Part shown: one piece after another, positions 27,771 through 36,948 of the stretch
Layout of the letters: each line of letters begins with the position of its first letter
Numbering within the stretch: the first letter of the stretch is position 1
DNA from: Natrinema altunense
GTDB lineage: Archaea > Halobacteriota > Halobacteria > Halobacteriales > Natrialbaceae
NCBI RefSeq assembly: GCF_000731985.1
Contig: NZ_JNCS01000012.1
Coordinates: forward strand, 1 to 64,000
Direction of reading: 5' to 3'
DNA length: 64,000 nucleotides
The notes under the pieces: generated by a model
Told to the model about the DNA's origin: nothing
The model's database searches: none
Seen by the model: only the letters and a program-made list of their open reading frames with translations
Position numbers and translations under genes: made by a program

Positions 27771-29237
27771 TTACTCGCGCTCGGCCGGGACGGTCTCGGC
27801 GTGCTCGACCGCGGCACTCTCCGCGTCTGCTGTTTCCTTGTAGGTAATGTTCCACCCAGTGATCCCCATCAGGATGAGTAGCAGGGGCGAGAGAAAGCCG
27901 AGGAAATAGTACGGCGCGTATTCGAACGTGCTGACGCCGAGCGTTCCCGCCATGAAGACGGCACCACTGTTCCACGGGACGAGCGCGCTCGTCACCGTCC
28001 CGGACGATTCGATGGCTCGGGAGAGGTTTTCGCTCTTGAGGTCTTTTTCCTCGTACAGGTTCCGTAGCGTGATCCCCGGCACGACGATGCTGACGTACTG
28101 CTCCGCGGCGAGGATGTTCATCGACACGGCCGAGAACGCAGTCACGCCGGTCAGGCTTGCGACGCTACGGCTCAGGCGGCCGAGATGGTGGGCGAGGACG
28201 GCGATAATACCGGTGCTTTCGAACATTCCGCCGAGCGCGAGCGCGGAAATGGCGATCGTCACGGCCCACGATCCGCCGACCATTCCGCCGCTGGCCAGGA
28301 GATCGTTGACGACCTCGAGTCCGGTTTCGGGACTCGTACCGCTCTGGGCCGCCGTCCAGATCTGCTCAAAGCCCGTGTCTTGCAGCACGAGCGCGGTCGC
28401 CGCGCCGGCAAAGATCCCCGTTCCGAGGGCCGGTATCGCGGAAATGCCGTATATCGCGAGCGCGAACGTGACCACGATCGGGAGGAACGCGAGCGGTGAG
28501 ATCGTGTACGTGCCGGCGAGTGCCGTCTGTATCTCGGCGACTCGATCGGCCGGAATGGACCCGGAGGCACGGAGGCCGAGGATCGCGAACAATACGACGC
28601 TGATCCCGAACGCGAGCGTCGTTCCGTTCCGCATCGCGTTGATGTGATCGTAGAGATCGGTGTTGGTGACGGCTGCTGCGAGGTTCGTCGTGTCCGACAG
28701 CGGTGACTGCTTGTCACCCGTGTACGCCCCAGTGAGAATCGCGCCGGCCGTCATCGGTGCGGGGAGGCCGAGCCCGGAGCCGATTCCGATGAAGGCGACG
28801 CCGAGCGTCCCCGCTGCCGTCCACGAGGATCCGATGGCGAACGTGATAACGGCGGTTATCACCGCGGTCATCGGGAGGAACACTGCGGGAGTCAGTAGAC
28901 TCAGCCCGTAGTACATCATCGCGGGTATCGTTCCCGCATGGATCCACGTTGAGATGAGCGCATACACGATAAAGAGAATGAACACCACCTGCAGCCCCAT
29001 GAGGAGGCTTTGGGTAATTCCATCGTATAGCGTGTCCCACGAGACGCCGAGCCAGTAGTAACTAAACAACCCGGTAAACGTGATACCCCAAAACAGGGGG
29101 AACTGCGGATCGAGCCCGTATATCCCGATTCCGATACCAAGGAACGTCAGCATTCCCGCGACCGGTATCAGCGCCTCCCCCAACGAGGGACGGGCGTCCG
29201 GATCGAGATCTTCGAAGAGTTGAATATCGTATTCCAT
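27771..29237 (-). CDS. NhaC-family antiporter 2
   Basis: 488 residues from the ATG giving MEYDIQLFED; about 12 helices. Motifs: ITFAIGSSWTAAGTLGVAFI, GAILTGAYTGDKQSPLSDTT, GGMFESTGIIAVL and SSGTVTSALVPWNSGAVFMAG. It belongs to the shorter NhaC branch, which includes malate/lactate exchangers, and is clearly distinct from the carrier at 19660. Placed between two aminotransferase genes, it probably moves a substrate or product of arginine breakdown. Confidence 0.88.
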   Translation of the reverse strand: MEYDIQLFEDLDPDARPSLGEALIPVAGMLTFLGIGIGIYGLDPQFPLFWGITFTGLFSYYWLGVSWDTLYDGITQSLLMGLQVVFILFIVYALISTWIHAGTIPAMMYYGLSLLTPAVFLPMTAVITAVITFAIGSSWTAAGTLGVAFIGIGSGLGLPAPMTAGAILTGAYTGDKQSPLSDTTNLAAAVTNTDLYDHINAMRNGTTLAFGISVVLFAILGLRASGSIPADRVAEIQTALAGTYTISPLAFLPIVVTFALAIYGISAIPALGTGIFAGAATALVLQDTGFEQIWTAAQSGTSPETGLEVVNDLLASGGMVGGSWAVTIAISALALGGMFESTGIIAVLAHHLGRLSRSVASLTGVTAFSAVSMNILAAEQYVSIVVPGITLRNLYEEKDLKSENLSRAIESSGTVTSALVPWNSGAVFMAGTLGVSTFEYAPYYFLGFLSPLLLILMGITGWNITYKETADAESAAVEHAETVPAERE

Positions 29238-30241
29238 TGTTCTCAGACGCGACAAACCAAGCGAGATGCGGACGCTTCCGCGGTCCAGGTAGCCGTTCCT
29301 CGAGACTCACTCGTCAGTATAGCCGCTGCGTAAGGGTAGGGTTGACAATGCATGCCGGTTCAACGGTTGCAATGATAGTTTATGTATCTTGTGCTCTCGC
29401 AGACCGTCCCGTGGCTATTACTGTGGTACCATCTCTCACAATGGAGCGCCGATTAGTTTGACTATAACGAATAAATATATTGGTTGAGAGGGGCCGCTTA
29501 GAGAGCTCGAGACCCGCTCTCAAGGACTGGCGCGTCCCGTTCGTTCGGTGCGGGAGTTGCGCTTGGCTCTGGACGATACCCGCTCGAGCGGACCACGGAA
29601 ACTCGCCATCGCTTCCGTTCGAGTTCCGATTGCATCGGTTCTCGAACCGGCCCGAGGGAGATCGTCTTCTACTTCCTACCGGTTGCTTTCTCCGGGGCGG
29701 AAGTCAGGGATGCCGCCAGCGCTGAAAGCGTAGTCCGGGTCGCGTAACGGACGGAGACCGGATCTGGAAACGGCTGTCAGTTCGTTTCGGAACGCTTCCG
29801 GACTCTCCGATACCCTCACAATCCGTTGCGCCGCCGGGCCTATCGAGAGCGGTGACTCCTACTCGCCGTCTTCCCGGCCCCGCTTCGATACGGGAGAATC
29901 CGGCTTGTTTACACGCTCCTGTTACAATCATATATGTGTAATCGGCCGTTTGATTCACGGTCGCATCCGTCGAGGGTTCGTGCAGTATGGCCGGCTCGTC
30001 TGTTTGATATACGCGAACCCGGGTCCGGGACCGCCTGCTCGAGTCCGCGTTTCGAGTCGCGTTCTGCTATCGCGGATAGCAGTCGCACCTTCGCTGTAGT
30101 TCGTTCGTGGGCAGGGGAGAACACTGCTCGGGACGCCTCGCGGTGTAAGCGCTAGTTCGAACGGGCTGCGATCAGCGACGGCATTCGATCGGCACGGGGG
30201 TAAACGGGACGTATATCGGTATCCTGGCGGGTCGTACAACC
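29238..30241. other. Long intergenic region with operator-like elements
   Basis: 1.0 kb with no supported gene. It has two variants of the 15-bp element ending in CGAA instead of CAAA: TTTGACTATAACGAA (29457-29471) and TTTGATATACGCGAA (30003-30017). There is also an inverted repeat TTACA-N10-TGTAA at about 29921-29940. Open frames here are short and unlike haloarchaeal protein. It may be a control region, or decayed coding DNA. Confidence 0.45.
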
Positions 30242-30460
30242 GTGAACCGATGGAAAAGTGGGTTTGGACTATCCTCCGAAACGTGTGGTACGCCGATCAC
30301 CCAGTCCTCACGCCAGCAGGTGCGCAGTGAGGTACAGCGGCTGACATCTACTCTGGAACCGTTCCGCACGGTTCGTGGAATTACTCTCGGCACCACCGAG
30401 CCGATGACACGGTGTGACACCTGTTACTGGACCCGGATCAGTCGCGGGCCGAACGATTGA
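30242..30460 (+). CDS. Possible small zinc-finger protein, relative of the one at 24364
   Basis: 72 residues if the whole frame is used. The N-terminal SETCGTPI resembles CPACGTAI and the C-terminal RCDTCYWTRISRGPND resembles RCGNCYWTTGTKQPSD of the small protein at 24364, but the middle differs and the first CxxC has lost one cysteine. It may be a degraded duplicate. The repeated arrangement (zinc finger plus aminotransferase) supports duplication of a larger block. Confidence 0.4.
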   Translation: MNRWKSGFGLSSETCGTPITQSSRQQVRSEVQRLTSTLEPFRTVRGITLGTTEPMTRCDTCYWTRISRGPND

Positions 30461-30746
30461 TCCGGTGACTGGAACCGTGCTACGCCGACCCGAACGAATA
30501 CGGACGGACGGAGCCACAATCATCGCTCGACGGTATCATTCGTTCCGCGTCGATCCGCGTACGGACCCGTTCGTGACTGTCAAAGGGATTCCCTCCGGTG
30601 ACCGTCGATTTCCACCCGTAGTCGTGTTGTTGTGGTGGGGTGATAAGCCCACTCGCCCGAACTTATACATGCATATGTTTGTAACGGATGTCCTTCGTTC
30701 CGGACCGTAGTGATCGACGACCGACAGATGCTTACGTCCGAGTCGT

Positions 30747-30761
30747 TTTGATAATCTCAAA
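30747..30761. promoter_or_regulatory. IclR-type operator before aminotransferase 2
   Basis: TTTGATAATCTCAAA, centred 87 bases before the ATG at 30841 and about 60 bases before the TATA box TTTATATC (30811-30818). The geometry equals that before the ALDH gene (89 bases), suggesting the same regulator acts from the same face. Confidence 0.65.
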
Positions 30762-30840
30762 TATCCATTGCCGTTTCCCCCGCGTCGACACGCGGGTATT
30801 GTACGAAATATTTATATCGTGGTAGCGGACAGGACAGTGT

Positions 30841-32151
30841 ATGCAGCGAGAAAAAGCTGAGCCAACAGTCCAAAAATTACCGGGACCAAAGGCCCAGGAG
30901 TGGGTCGAGTTTCACAGCGAGGCGGCAGCAACGAGCACGTACGTCTATGATTTCGTCTGGGACATCACCGAAGATGCGGTCGGTCCGTTCTGTACCGATC
31001 CCGACGGCAACGTTCTGCTCGACTTTACGAGTCACGTCGCCGCCGCCCCGCTCGGCTACAACAACCCGAAACTGATGGACAAGCTGCGGGAGTTCGACCT
31101 CGTCGATCCGCTGAAAATCGCGGGACAGGACTTCTACGTCAGCACTGGCGGAACGCCGGAAGACACGGAACTCCCCGGCCCCGCTCATCTCATGGACACG
31201 TTGACGGACATCACCGAGCAGTACGGGATGGATACGGTCTTCCTGTCGAACTCCGGGGCCGAGGCGGTCGAGAACGCGATGAAGATCTGTTACGACAACT
31301 GCGAGCAGCCCAAATACGGACTCACGTTCGAAGGCGCGTTCCACGGGCGCACGCTCGGGACGCTCTCGCTGAACCGGTCGAAATCCGTCCATCGCCGCGA
31401 CTTCCCCGAGCTCAGCGGCATCCACGACGTCCCCCACAGCATGGCCGGCGTCGAACGCCTCCGCGAGAAACTGGACCCCAAACACGGTCACATCCCGCCG
31501 GAACAGGTCGCCTTCCTCATCCTCGAGCCGGTCCAGGGCGAAGGCGGGTATCAGGTTCCCGACGCCGAGTTCATGCGTGCGGTCAACGACCTCTGTGCCG
31601 AACACGACATCCCGCTCATCGCCGACGAGATCCAGTCCGGGGTCGGCCGGACCGGTGAGATGTGGGCGTCGGACCACTTCGACTTCGAGCCCGACGTCAT
31701 CACGAGCGCCAAAGCGCTTCGCGTCGGCGCGACGATCTCGTCCGCGGATATCTTCCCCGATAAAAAGAGCCGTATCTCCTCGACGTGGGGTGCCGGTGAT
31801 ATCCTCTCCTCGATTCAGGGAACGCTCACGGTCGCGGCCATACAGGAACACGACCTCCTCAGCCACGCGACGCAGGTCGGCGAGCGGTTCCTGGGACAGC
31901 TCGAGGAGCTTCAGGACGATCACCCCGAGACGATCGTCGACGTTCGCGGACTCGGTCTGATGACCGCGGTCGAGTTCGATACGAAAGATCGTCGGGAGGC
32001 GGTCGTCGACGCTGCCCTCCAGCGAGGGCTACTGACGCTGGGCTGTGGGCAAAAGACGCTCCGCCTGCTCCCACCCCTCGACGTTCGCGAGCGCGAACTC
32101 GACATCGCCGTCGACCTCCTCGACGACGCGATCGACCACGTCGAATCGTAA
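30841..32151 (+). CDS. Class III aminotransferase 2 (probable ornithine aminotransferase)
   Basis: 436 residues, aligned over its whole length with the enzyme at 25941. Same active-site motifs: LIADEIQSGVGRTGEMW and ITSAKALRVGATIS. The middle third is nearly identical to its twin at DNA level, while both ends differ at many positions. A TATA box TTTATATC lies 28 bases before the ATG, so the transcript is leaderless. Followed by glutamate dehydrogenase, which would recycle glutamate formed with 2-oxoglutarate as amino acceptor. Substrate preference (ornithine, GABA, or other) is inferred. Confidence 0.85.
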   Translation: MQREKAEPTVQKLPGPKAQEWVEFHSEAAATSTYVYDFVWDITEDAVGPFCTDPDGNVLLDFTSHVAAAPLGYNNPKLMDKLREFDLVDPLKIAGQDFYVSTGGTPEDTELPGPAHLMDTLTDITEQYGMDTVFLSNSGAEAVENAMKICYDNCEQPKYGLTFEGAFHGRTLGTLSLNRSKSVHRRDFPELSGIHDVPHSMAGVERLREKLDPKHGHIPPEQVAFLILEPVQGEGGYQVPDAEFMRAVNDLCAEHDIPLIADEIQSGVGRTGEMWASDHFDFEPDVITSAKALRVGATISSADIFPDKKSRISSTWGAGDILSSIQGTLTVAAIQEHDLLSHATQVGERFLGQLEELQDDHPETIVDVRGLGLMTAVEFDTKDRREAVVDAALQRGLLTLGCGQKTLRLLPPLDVRERELDIAVDLLDDAIDHVES

Positions 32152-32270
32152 TCGAGTAGCCAGTTGATGATCGCGCGGCTCCATCGGCACGATCCGGGCA
32201 CGTGCCCACGCGCTCGCGACGCCCGTCGCCGGATGATCACGATGCTCGACACCACCACCCGACTTCAACA

Positions 32271-33560
32271 ATGACACAGAAGCAGACTACCCACTCCGAA
32301 TCGGACGGCGAATCGACGACAGAATCACCCCTCGAAACGGCTCGCCGGCAGCTCCGTACCGCTGCGGGCCGGACCGATGTCGACGACGGCGTCATCGAAC
32401 GCCTCAAACACCCGACCAGAGTCGTCGAAGTCTCCATTCCGCTCGAGCGGGACGACGGCTCCGTCGACGTCTTTACGGGCTATCGAGCACAGCACGACGA
32501 CGTTCGCGGCCCCTACAAGGGCGGGCTCCGCTATCACCCCGAGGTGAACGCCGACGAGTGCGTCGGCCTCGCGATGTGGATGACGTGGAAATGTGCCGTG
32601 ATGGATATCCCGTTCGGCGGCGGGAAAGGGGGTATCGTCGTCGATCCGAAGGAACTCAGCGACGACGAGAAAGAACGCCTGACCCGACGGTTCGCGGAGG
32701 AAATCCGAGACGAGGTTGGTCCCAGCAGGGACATCCCCGCACCCGATATGGGCACCGACGCACAGACGATGGCCTGGTTCATGGACGCGTACAGCATGCA
32801 GGAGGGGGAAACGATCCCCGGCGTCGTCACCGGCAAACCGCCCGTCATCGGCGGGAGTTACGGTCGCGAGGAAGCACCCGGGCGGAGCGTCGCCATCGTC
32901 GCGCGCGAAGCGATCGAGTACTACGACGAGAGCCTCGACGACGTGTCGATCGCGGTCCAAGGGTACGGGAGCGTCGGTGCGAACGCCGCCCGCCTGCTCG
33001 ACGAGTGGGGTGCGGACATCGTCGCCGTCAGCGACGTCAACGGCGGTCTGTACGACCCGGACGGCCTGAAGACACAGGACGTTCCGTCCCACAAGGAGGA
33101 GCCCGAGGGCGTGATGCGTTACGACAGTTCGAACACGGTTTCCAACGAGGAACTCCTCGAACTGGACGTGGACGTTCTCATCCCGGCCGCCATCGGGAAC
33201 GTCATCACGGCTGACAACGCGGATCGAATCCAGGCCGACATCATCGTCGAGGGCGCAAACGGCCCGACTACTTCGTCCGCGGACACGATCCTGAACGAGC
33301 GCGGTAAACACGTTATTCCTGACATCCTCGCGAATGCCGGCGGCGTCACCGTCTCCTACTTCGAGTGGCTCCAGGATATCAACCGCCGCACGTGGTCCAA
33401 AGAGCGGGTCAACGACGAACTCGAGTCGGCGATGCTCGACGCGTGGACCGACGTGAAAGCGGAAGTCGATGCACGGGGCCTGAGCTGGCGGGATGCGGCG
33501 TACGTCGTGGCGCTCAACCGCATCGGCGAGGCAAAGGAGGCCCGCGGACTCTGGCCATAG
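32271..33560 (+). CDS. gdh: Glutamate dehydrogenase
   Basis: 429 residues from ATG; the longer frame's N-terminus is unlike protein. Family motifs: [24 protein letters not shown], the catalytic lysine in [12 protein letters not shown], the DIPAPDMGT segment, VAIQ-like Rossmann motif [15 protein letters not shown], and [16 protein letters not shown]. It oxidises glutamate to 2-oxoglutarate and ammonia, completing arginine, ornithine and proline degradation. It lies 119 bases after aminotransferase 2, possibly in the same operon. Confidence 0.94.
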   Translation: MTQKQTTHSESDGESTTESPLETARRQLRTAAGRTDVDDGVIERLKHPTRVVEVSIPLERDDGSVDVFTGYRAQHDDVRGPYKGGLRYHPEVNADECVGLAMWMTWKCAVMDIPFGGGKGGIVVDPKELSDDEKERLTRRFAEEIRDEVGPSRDIPAPDMGTDAQTMAWFMDAYSMQEGETIPGVVTGKPPVIGGSYGREEAPGRSVAIVAREAIEYYDESLDDVSIAVQGYGSVGANAARLLDEWGADIVAVSDVNGGLYDPDGLKTQDVPSHKEEPEGVMRYDSSNTVSNEELLELDVDVLIPAAIGNVITADNADRIQADIIVEGANGPTTSSADTILNERGKHVIPDILANAGGVTVSYFEWLQDINRRTWSKERVNDELESAMLDAWTDVKAEVDARGLSWRDAAYVVALNRIGEAKEARGLWP

Positions 33561-33649
33561 GGCGATCGGTCGACGATCGAATACGCGTTTCACGGCGTGA
33601 TTGCCGACGCCGATCCACGAGAACCCCGTTTTCGACTCGATACCCGCAC

Positions 33650-34453
33650 TTAGCGTGGCTTCTGGACGCCAGCCGTCTCGAGGTTCACCTCGATGATATT
33701 GGCTGCTTCCATTACTAATTCGGGGATCTCGGATTCGAAGTAGTCCCCGGAGAGGCGACTGGTCGGTGCTGTTACGCTGATCGCCCCGCGGACGGTGGCG
33801 TCGGGTCCCGTGATCGCGGTTCCGACGGAGCGCATGCCCCGAACTTCCTCTTCGTCGTTGACCGCGTACCCCTGGGCCTGGATCTGATCGAGTTCGTCGA
33901 ACAGCGTTTCGAGATCGGTGATCGTCTTTTCGGTTCGTTGGACGAACCCCTGTTGGTCGACGATCTCCCGGACCCGGTCTCGGTCGAAACACGCGAGCAT
34001 CGCCTTTCCGGCCGCCGTGTGGTACAGGTACTGCGGCGACTCCCGCATTCGAAGGTGGTAATCCATCGCGATCGCCCTGTCGCCGCTACTTTCGTAGAGC
34101 GTTACTTCCTGTCCCTGGCACTCGACCGTGAGATGGACCCACTCACCCGTCTTCTCCGCGAGTTTTTCCACTTCGTCTTGCCCTGCGCGGTAGATGTCGG
34201 TCTGATTTCGGACGCTCTCCCCCATCGTCACCAGCCGCACCCCGAGCTGATACTCCGTCCCCGATTTCGCGATGAACCCTTCGTTCTCCAGCGTCTCGAG
34301 ATACGTGTGGACCGTCCCCTTCGAAATATCGACCTCGTTACAAATATCGGTAAACGTCGGTTCCTCGAGATATTGTATCGCTTCCAGAATGGCACTCGCT
34401 GTCTGAATGGATTTGATGCGGCGGGGGGACCCGGCCGAGTCGTCGGCGTGCAT
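33650..34453 (-). CDS. IclR-family transcriptional regulator 3
   Basis: 267 residues from the ATG giving MHADDSAGSP. Winged helix TFTDICNEVDISKGTVHTYL; effector domain YHTAAGKAMLACFDRDRV and YAVNDEEEVRGMRSVGTAI. Clearly a paralogue of IclR2. Its promoter carries a perfect GTTTGT-N5-ACAAAC palindrome adjacent to the TATA box, as in iclR2. Convergent with glutamate dehydrogenase; the two probably form one regulatory unit. Confidence 0.9.
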   Translation of the reverse strand: MHADDSAGSPRRIKSIQTASAILEAIQYLEEPTFTDICNEVDISKGTVHTYLETLENEGFIAKSGTEYQLGVRLVTMGESVRNQTDIYRAGQDEVEKLAEKTGEWVHLTVECQGQEVTLYESSGDRAIAMDYHLRMRESPQYLYHTAAGKAMLACFDRDRVREIVDQQGFVQRTEKTITDLETLFDELDQIQAQGYAVNDEEEVRGMRSVGTAITGPDATVRGAISVTAPTSRLSGDYFESEIPELVMEAANIIEVNLETAGVQKPR

Positions 34454-34483
34454 GTCGTTTATGTTCTCATCGCGGCATATAGG

Positions 34484-34498
34484 TTTGTATATGACAAA
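34484..34498. promoter_or_regulatory. IclR-type operator before iclR3
   Basis: TTTGTATATGACAAA, extended to the perfect inverted repeat GTTTGT-ATATG-ACAAAC at 34483-34499. Read on the minus strand it lies just upstream of CTATATG (TATA, 34477-34483) and about 31 bases before the ATG. Confidence 0.72.
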
Positions 34499-34499
34499 C

Positions 34500-35018
34500 T
34501 CTACTCGGAGACAGATCCATGCTGTCACACCGATCGAAGAGCCCAGCCGCGATCGTCCCGTGTCCAACCCGTCCTCCGATTCGCTGGATGCTGGGGCCCA
34601 TTCTTGTCGACTTCTGGAGACTATCCGGTACAGTTCGGGTCCACAGTACAGTCGTGACCGGACGGTCTGATCGATCCCTCCTCGCTGTCGTCACTCTGCC
34701 CCGGTCCACGTAGAAGTTGAGGCTGGTCTTCTCGGCGGATACGAGGTGACCGACTCGGTATTATGTTGACAAAGATACGCCATTAACTAATTGTTGACAA
34801 GTACTCTCCGATATTCGGTTATTTCTACAGCGATATTATCCCGCTCCAGGCGCGTACAAGATACGCAAAAGACAGTTAGTATACACATAGCATGAAATCC
34901 AAACAGGACTTCCGGTATGGGATCAGTCCCGGTCCGCTTCCTTCCACTCACGTCGTTCTCCGGGAGTCATCTACCGATTCGGGAGAGATCGAAGCCAGTA
35001 GAGCCGCGTACGAGTCTG
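34500..35018. other. Intergenic, no supported gene
   Basis: About 520 bases marking the right edge of the catabolic island. GTTGACAA occurs twice (about 34764 and 34793) in an A+T-rich tract that may hold a promoter. Composition changes here from the high G+C of the island. Confidence 0.5.
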
Positions 35019-35711
35019 TTAATCGTAGTGCATAACACTGTAGCTTACGTACACCGGTACCGGTCGGGAGAAGGTGTCGCCCTCGATTGACAGTGTCACA
35101 TCGACCGAGCGCGGTGCCGCCCCTTTGAGGTCCGGAAACGTTGCCACAGGCCAACTTACGACCTCACCATCGCGGCTGAGTGTCTTCGAGATCTGGACCG
35201 TAATAACAAGTCCTTCGGTCTCTGCCTCGTCCGGCGGACTCGACATACCACTTCCGACTTCCTCCACGCCGAGTCTGCGGGCCGTTACCGTCCGCGCTCG
35301 AGTCGCGCCCACCTCGGCGCTTTCAATCCGGCCCCACTCCTCGAACGACCAGGTATCGTACGCGGCGGGCTCGCCGCCGCTCATGTGACTCACATATCGA
35401 ACAGTTTTGTTTTGTGGGAAGTGTTCCACATTGTCCTGTTCGTAGCCCGGGTCGTCAGTAATGGTCCGGTCGACACTGACCGGCTCGCCGTCGGGACGCA
35501 CAGGGTCTCTCGAGTCGGCTTCTGTCGCCCACTGGCGAACACGCGAGGAGTTCGTCGTGGGTGACGTGGCTGCCGACGACTGCGGTGCGGTCGTTGTGGG
35601 GTCCGATTCAGTGTCCCGTCCTGCCGGTTCAGGCTCAGTACCACTCAAACAGCCGACTGTGCCGAGAACACTACTAGAACCGAGTAGACAGAGGACCCGT
35701 CGTCGTTGCAT
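35019..35711 (-). CDS. Tat-type lipoprotein of unknown function
   Basis: 230 residues. MQRRRVLCLLGSSSVLGTVG is followed by Cys, giving a twin-arginine lipoprotein signal. A Thr/Ser-rich linker (about 25-60) precedes a domain with no motif I recognise. The C-terminus (VDVTLSIEGDTFSRPVPVYV) is strand-rich. Probably anchored on the outer face of the membrane. Confidence 0.75.
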   Translation of the reverse strand: MQRRRVLCLLGSSSVLGTVGCLSGTEPEPAGRDTESDPTTTAPQSSAATSPTTNSSRVRQWATEADSRDPVRPDGEPVSVDRTITDDPGYEQDNVEHFPQNKTVRYVSHMSGGEPAAYDTWSFEEWGRIESAEVGATRARTVTARRLGVEEVGSGMSSPPDEAETEGLVITVQISKTLSRDGEVVSWPVATFPDLKGAAPRSVDVTLSIEGDTFSRPVPVYVSYSVMHYD

Positions 35712-35838
35712 ACAATATTTCCAGATTTGGTGGATAAATATTTTGTGCGTGATCTCGCGGCACCGCTTGGAGTGGCTGGTTCCAGCAGTAGACGTAGCTC
35801 TGTAACCCTGTTCAGCGGTTGTTGAATTGGCGTTTCTC

Positions 35839-36000
35839 GCACTGTCCAGTTGAACCAGTTTGAGAAGTGAGTCGGTCGTAACGGTGAGTTGATTGAGGCT
35901 CGCAGACCTGCTCAGCGAAAGCTATGCGGCAGGTTTAGAAGAATCGTGGGCGAACGAGCGGACGGTGACGCCGTCGTGGGTCACCGTGGAAACGCAGCTA
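35839..36000 (+). pseudogene. 5' remnant of an IS6-family element (copy D)
   Basis: Begins with the left terminus GCACTGTCCAGTT and continues like copy A (GAGAAGTGAG, TTAGAAGAATC, GAACGAGCGGACGG). An internal deletion brings GCCGTCGTGGGTCACC, a later part of the transposase, next to the N-terminal part; the rest is missing. The remnant ends where the small winged-helix gene on the other strand stops. Confidence 0.75.
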
Positions 36001-36207
36001 TTGAGGAATCCAGTACGAAACACGATTCTTCGTGTGCTTCTTTTTGGAAGCGTCACCCTTCTCGACAAGCGTCTCGAGCCGCCGCTGAATCGTCCACCGC
36101 GACGCGTCCTCAAATCGGTCGACAAGATCAGAGACGGTATACGGCTCACAGGGATTCATCTCTTGGAGTACCTGCTGGGGCGTTGGTGCTTCCGGCTCTC
36201 TTGGCAC
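35998..36207 (-). CDS. Small winged-helix DNA-binding protein
   Basis: 69 residues. The sequence YTVSDLVDRFEDASRWTIQRRLETLVEKGDASKKKHTKNRVSYW (motif elements YTVSDLVDRF, RWTIQRRLETL and VSYW) is a minimal winged helix. The C-terminus adjoins the IS6 remnant, so a few residues may be lost. Divergent from the cassette at 36355, which it may regulate. Confidence 0.6.
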   Translation of the reverse strand: MPREPEAPTPQQVLQEMNPCEPYTVSDLVDRFEDASRWTIQRRLETLVEKGDASKKKHTKNRVSYWIPQ

Positions 36208-36354
36208 ACTATCACATTGTGAGTCGCCTATCCTTAAATATGAATCATGTGGTGCATTGTCTTTATTCTTTGCTCCAAAAGGAAAATTATAACATGTTGC
36301 TCCATATGGTGCAGTATAGGCGGAAAGATAAAACCGATTGAACCCTCACGAAAT

Positions 36355-36945
36355 ATGAGTAAGAAAAATAGTCAGGGACGAAACTGGGTGGGGATCATAG
36401 CCGCTATATTGGCATTTTTTATCGTGTTGAATGTCATTTCGTACATATGGTTCCCGTTCCTCCCGTGGTTCGAGCAACGAGACGCTGGTCAGGAAACAGT
36501 CGAACAGACGTACGACGCCGAGAACGCGATCCAGCAGTACGAAGAGTTCCGCCAGATGTACCACGACATCGAAGCACAGCGGAACCAAGTCGAGAACGCC
36601 TACGACGAAGACGAGTCGTTCCACGAGACCTACGGTGACGATCCGAACAACTGGAGTCGGACCGCAGAGACGCGCCACGGACGGATACACGAACGAATCA
36701 CCGGCAACCAGAACCAACTCGAGCAGTTGGTCGCAGACTACAACGCACAGTCGGATATGGCCAATAAAGAGCTGTTCAAATGCCATCTGCCGTATAAAGT
36801 CGATGATCGGTTCGCGATACAGGGGCCACCGGGAAGTGGTGACGCCGAGCAGCCTGTCGACACCGGCCCCAACGGAAACTCGATCAATGGGAGCCCACCC
36901 GAAGCGAAACAGTGCGACGGACTACCTGATAAAGTCGAAAGTTAA
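36355..36945 (+). CDS. Membrane-anchored coiled-coil protein
   Basis: 196 residues from the ATG giving MSKKNSQGRN. One membrane helix (about 11-33), then a long helical region (ENAIQQYEEFRQMYHDIEAQ and INEXT-like helical turns to about 145) with coiled-coil character, then a Pro/Gly-rich tail. First of four adjoining genes (36355-38475). I recall similar helical proteins paired with the next gene's lipoprotein in viral or plasmid settings, but cannot name a family. Confidence 0.7.
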   Translation: MSKKNSQGRNWVGIIAAILAFFIVLNVISYIWFPFLPWFEQRDAGQETVEQTYDAENAIQQYEEFRQMYHDIEAQRNQVENAYDEDESFHETYGDDPNNWSRTAETRHGRIHERITGNQNQLEQLVADYNAQSDMANKELFKCHLPYKVDDRFAIQGPPGSGDAEQPVDTGPNGNSINGSPPEAKQCDGLPDKVES

Positions 36946-36948
36946 TCT

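Noticed and set aside
32325-33992. 555-codon minus-strand frame opposite glutamate dehydrogenase
   Set aside because: Antisense shadow; composition is arginine-rich and the gene on the other strand is certain.
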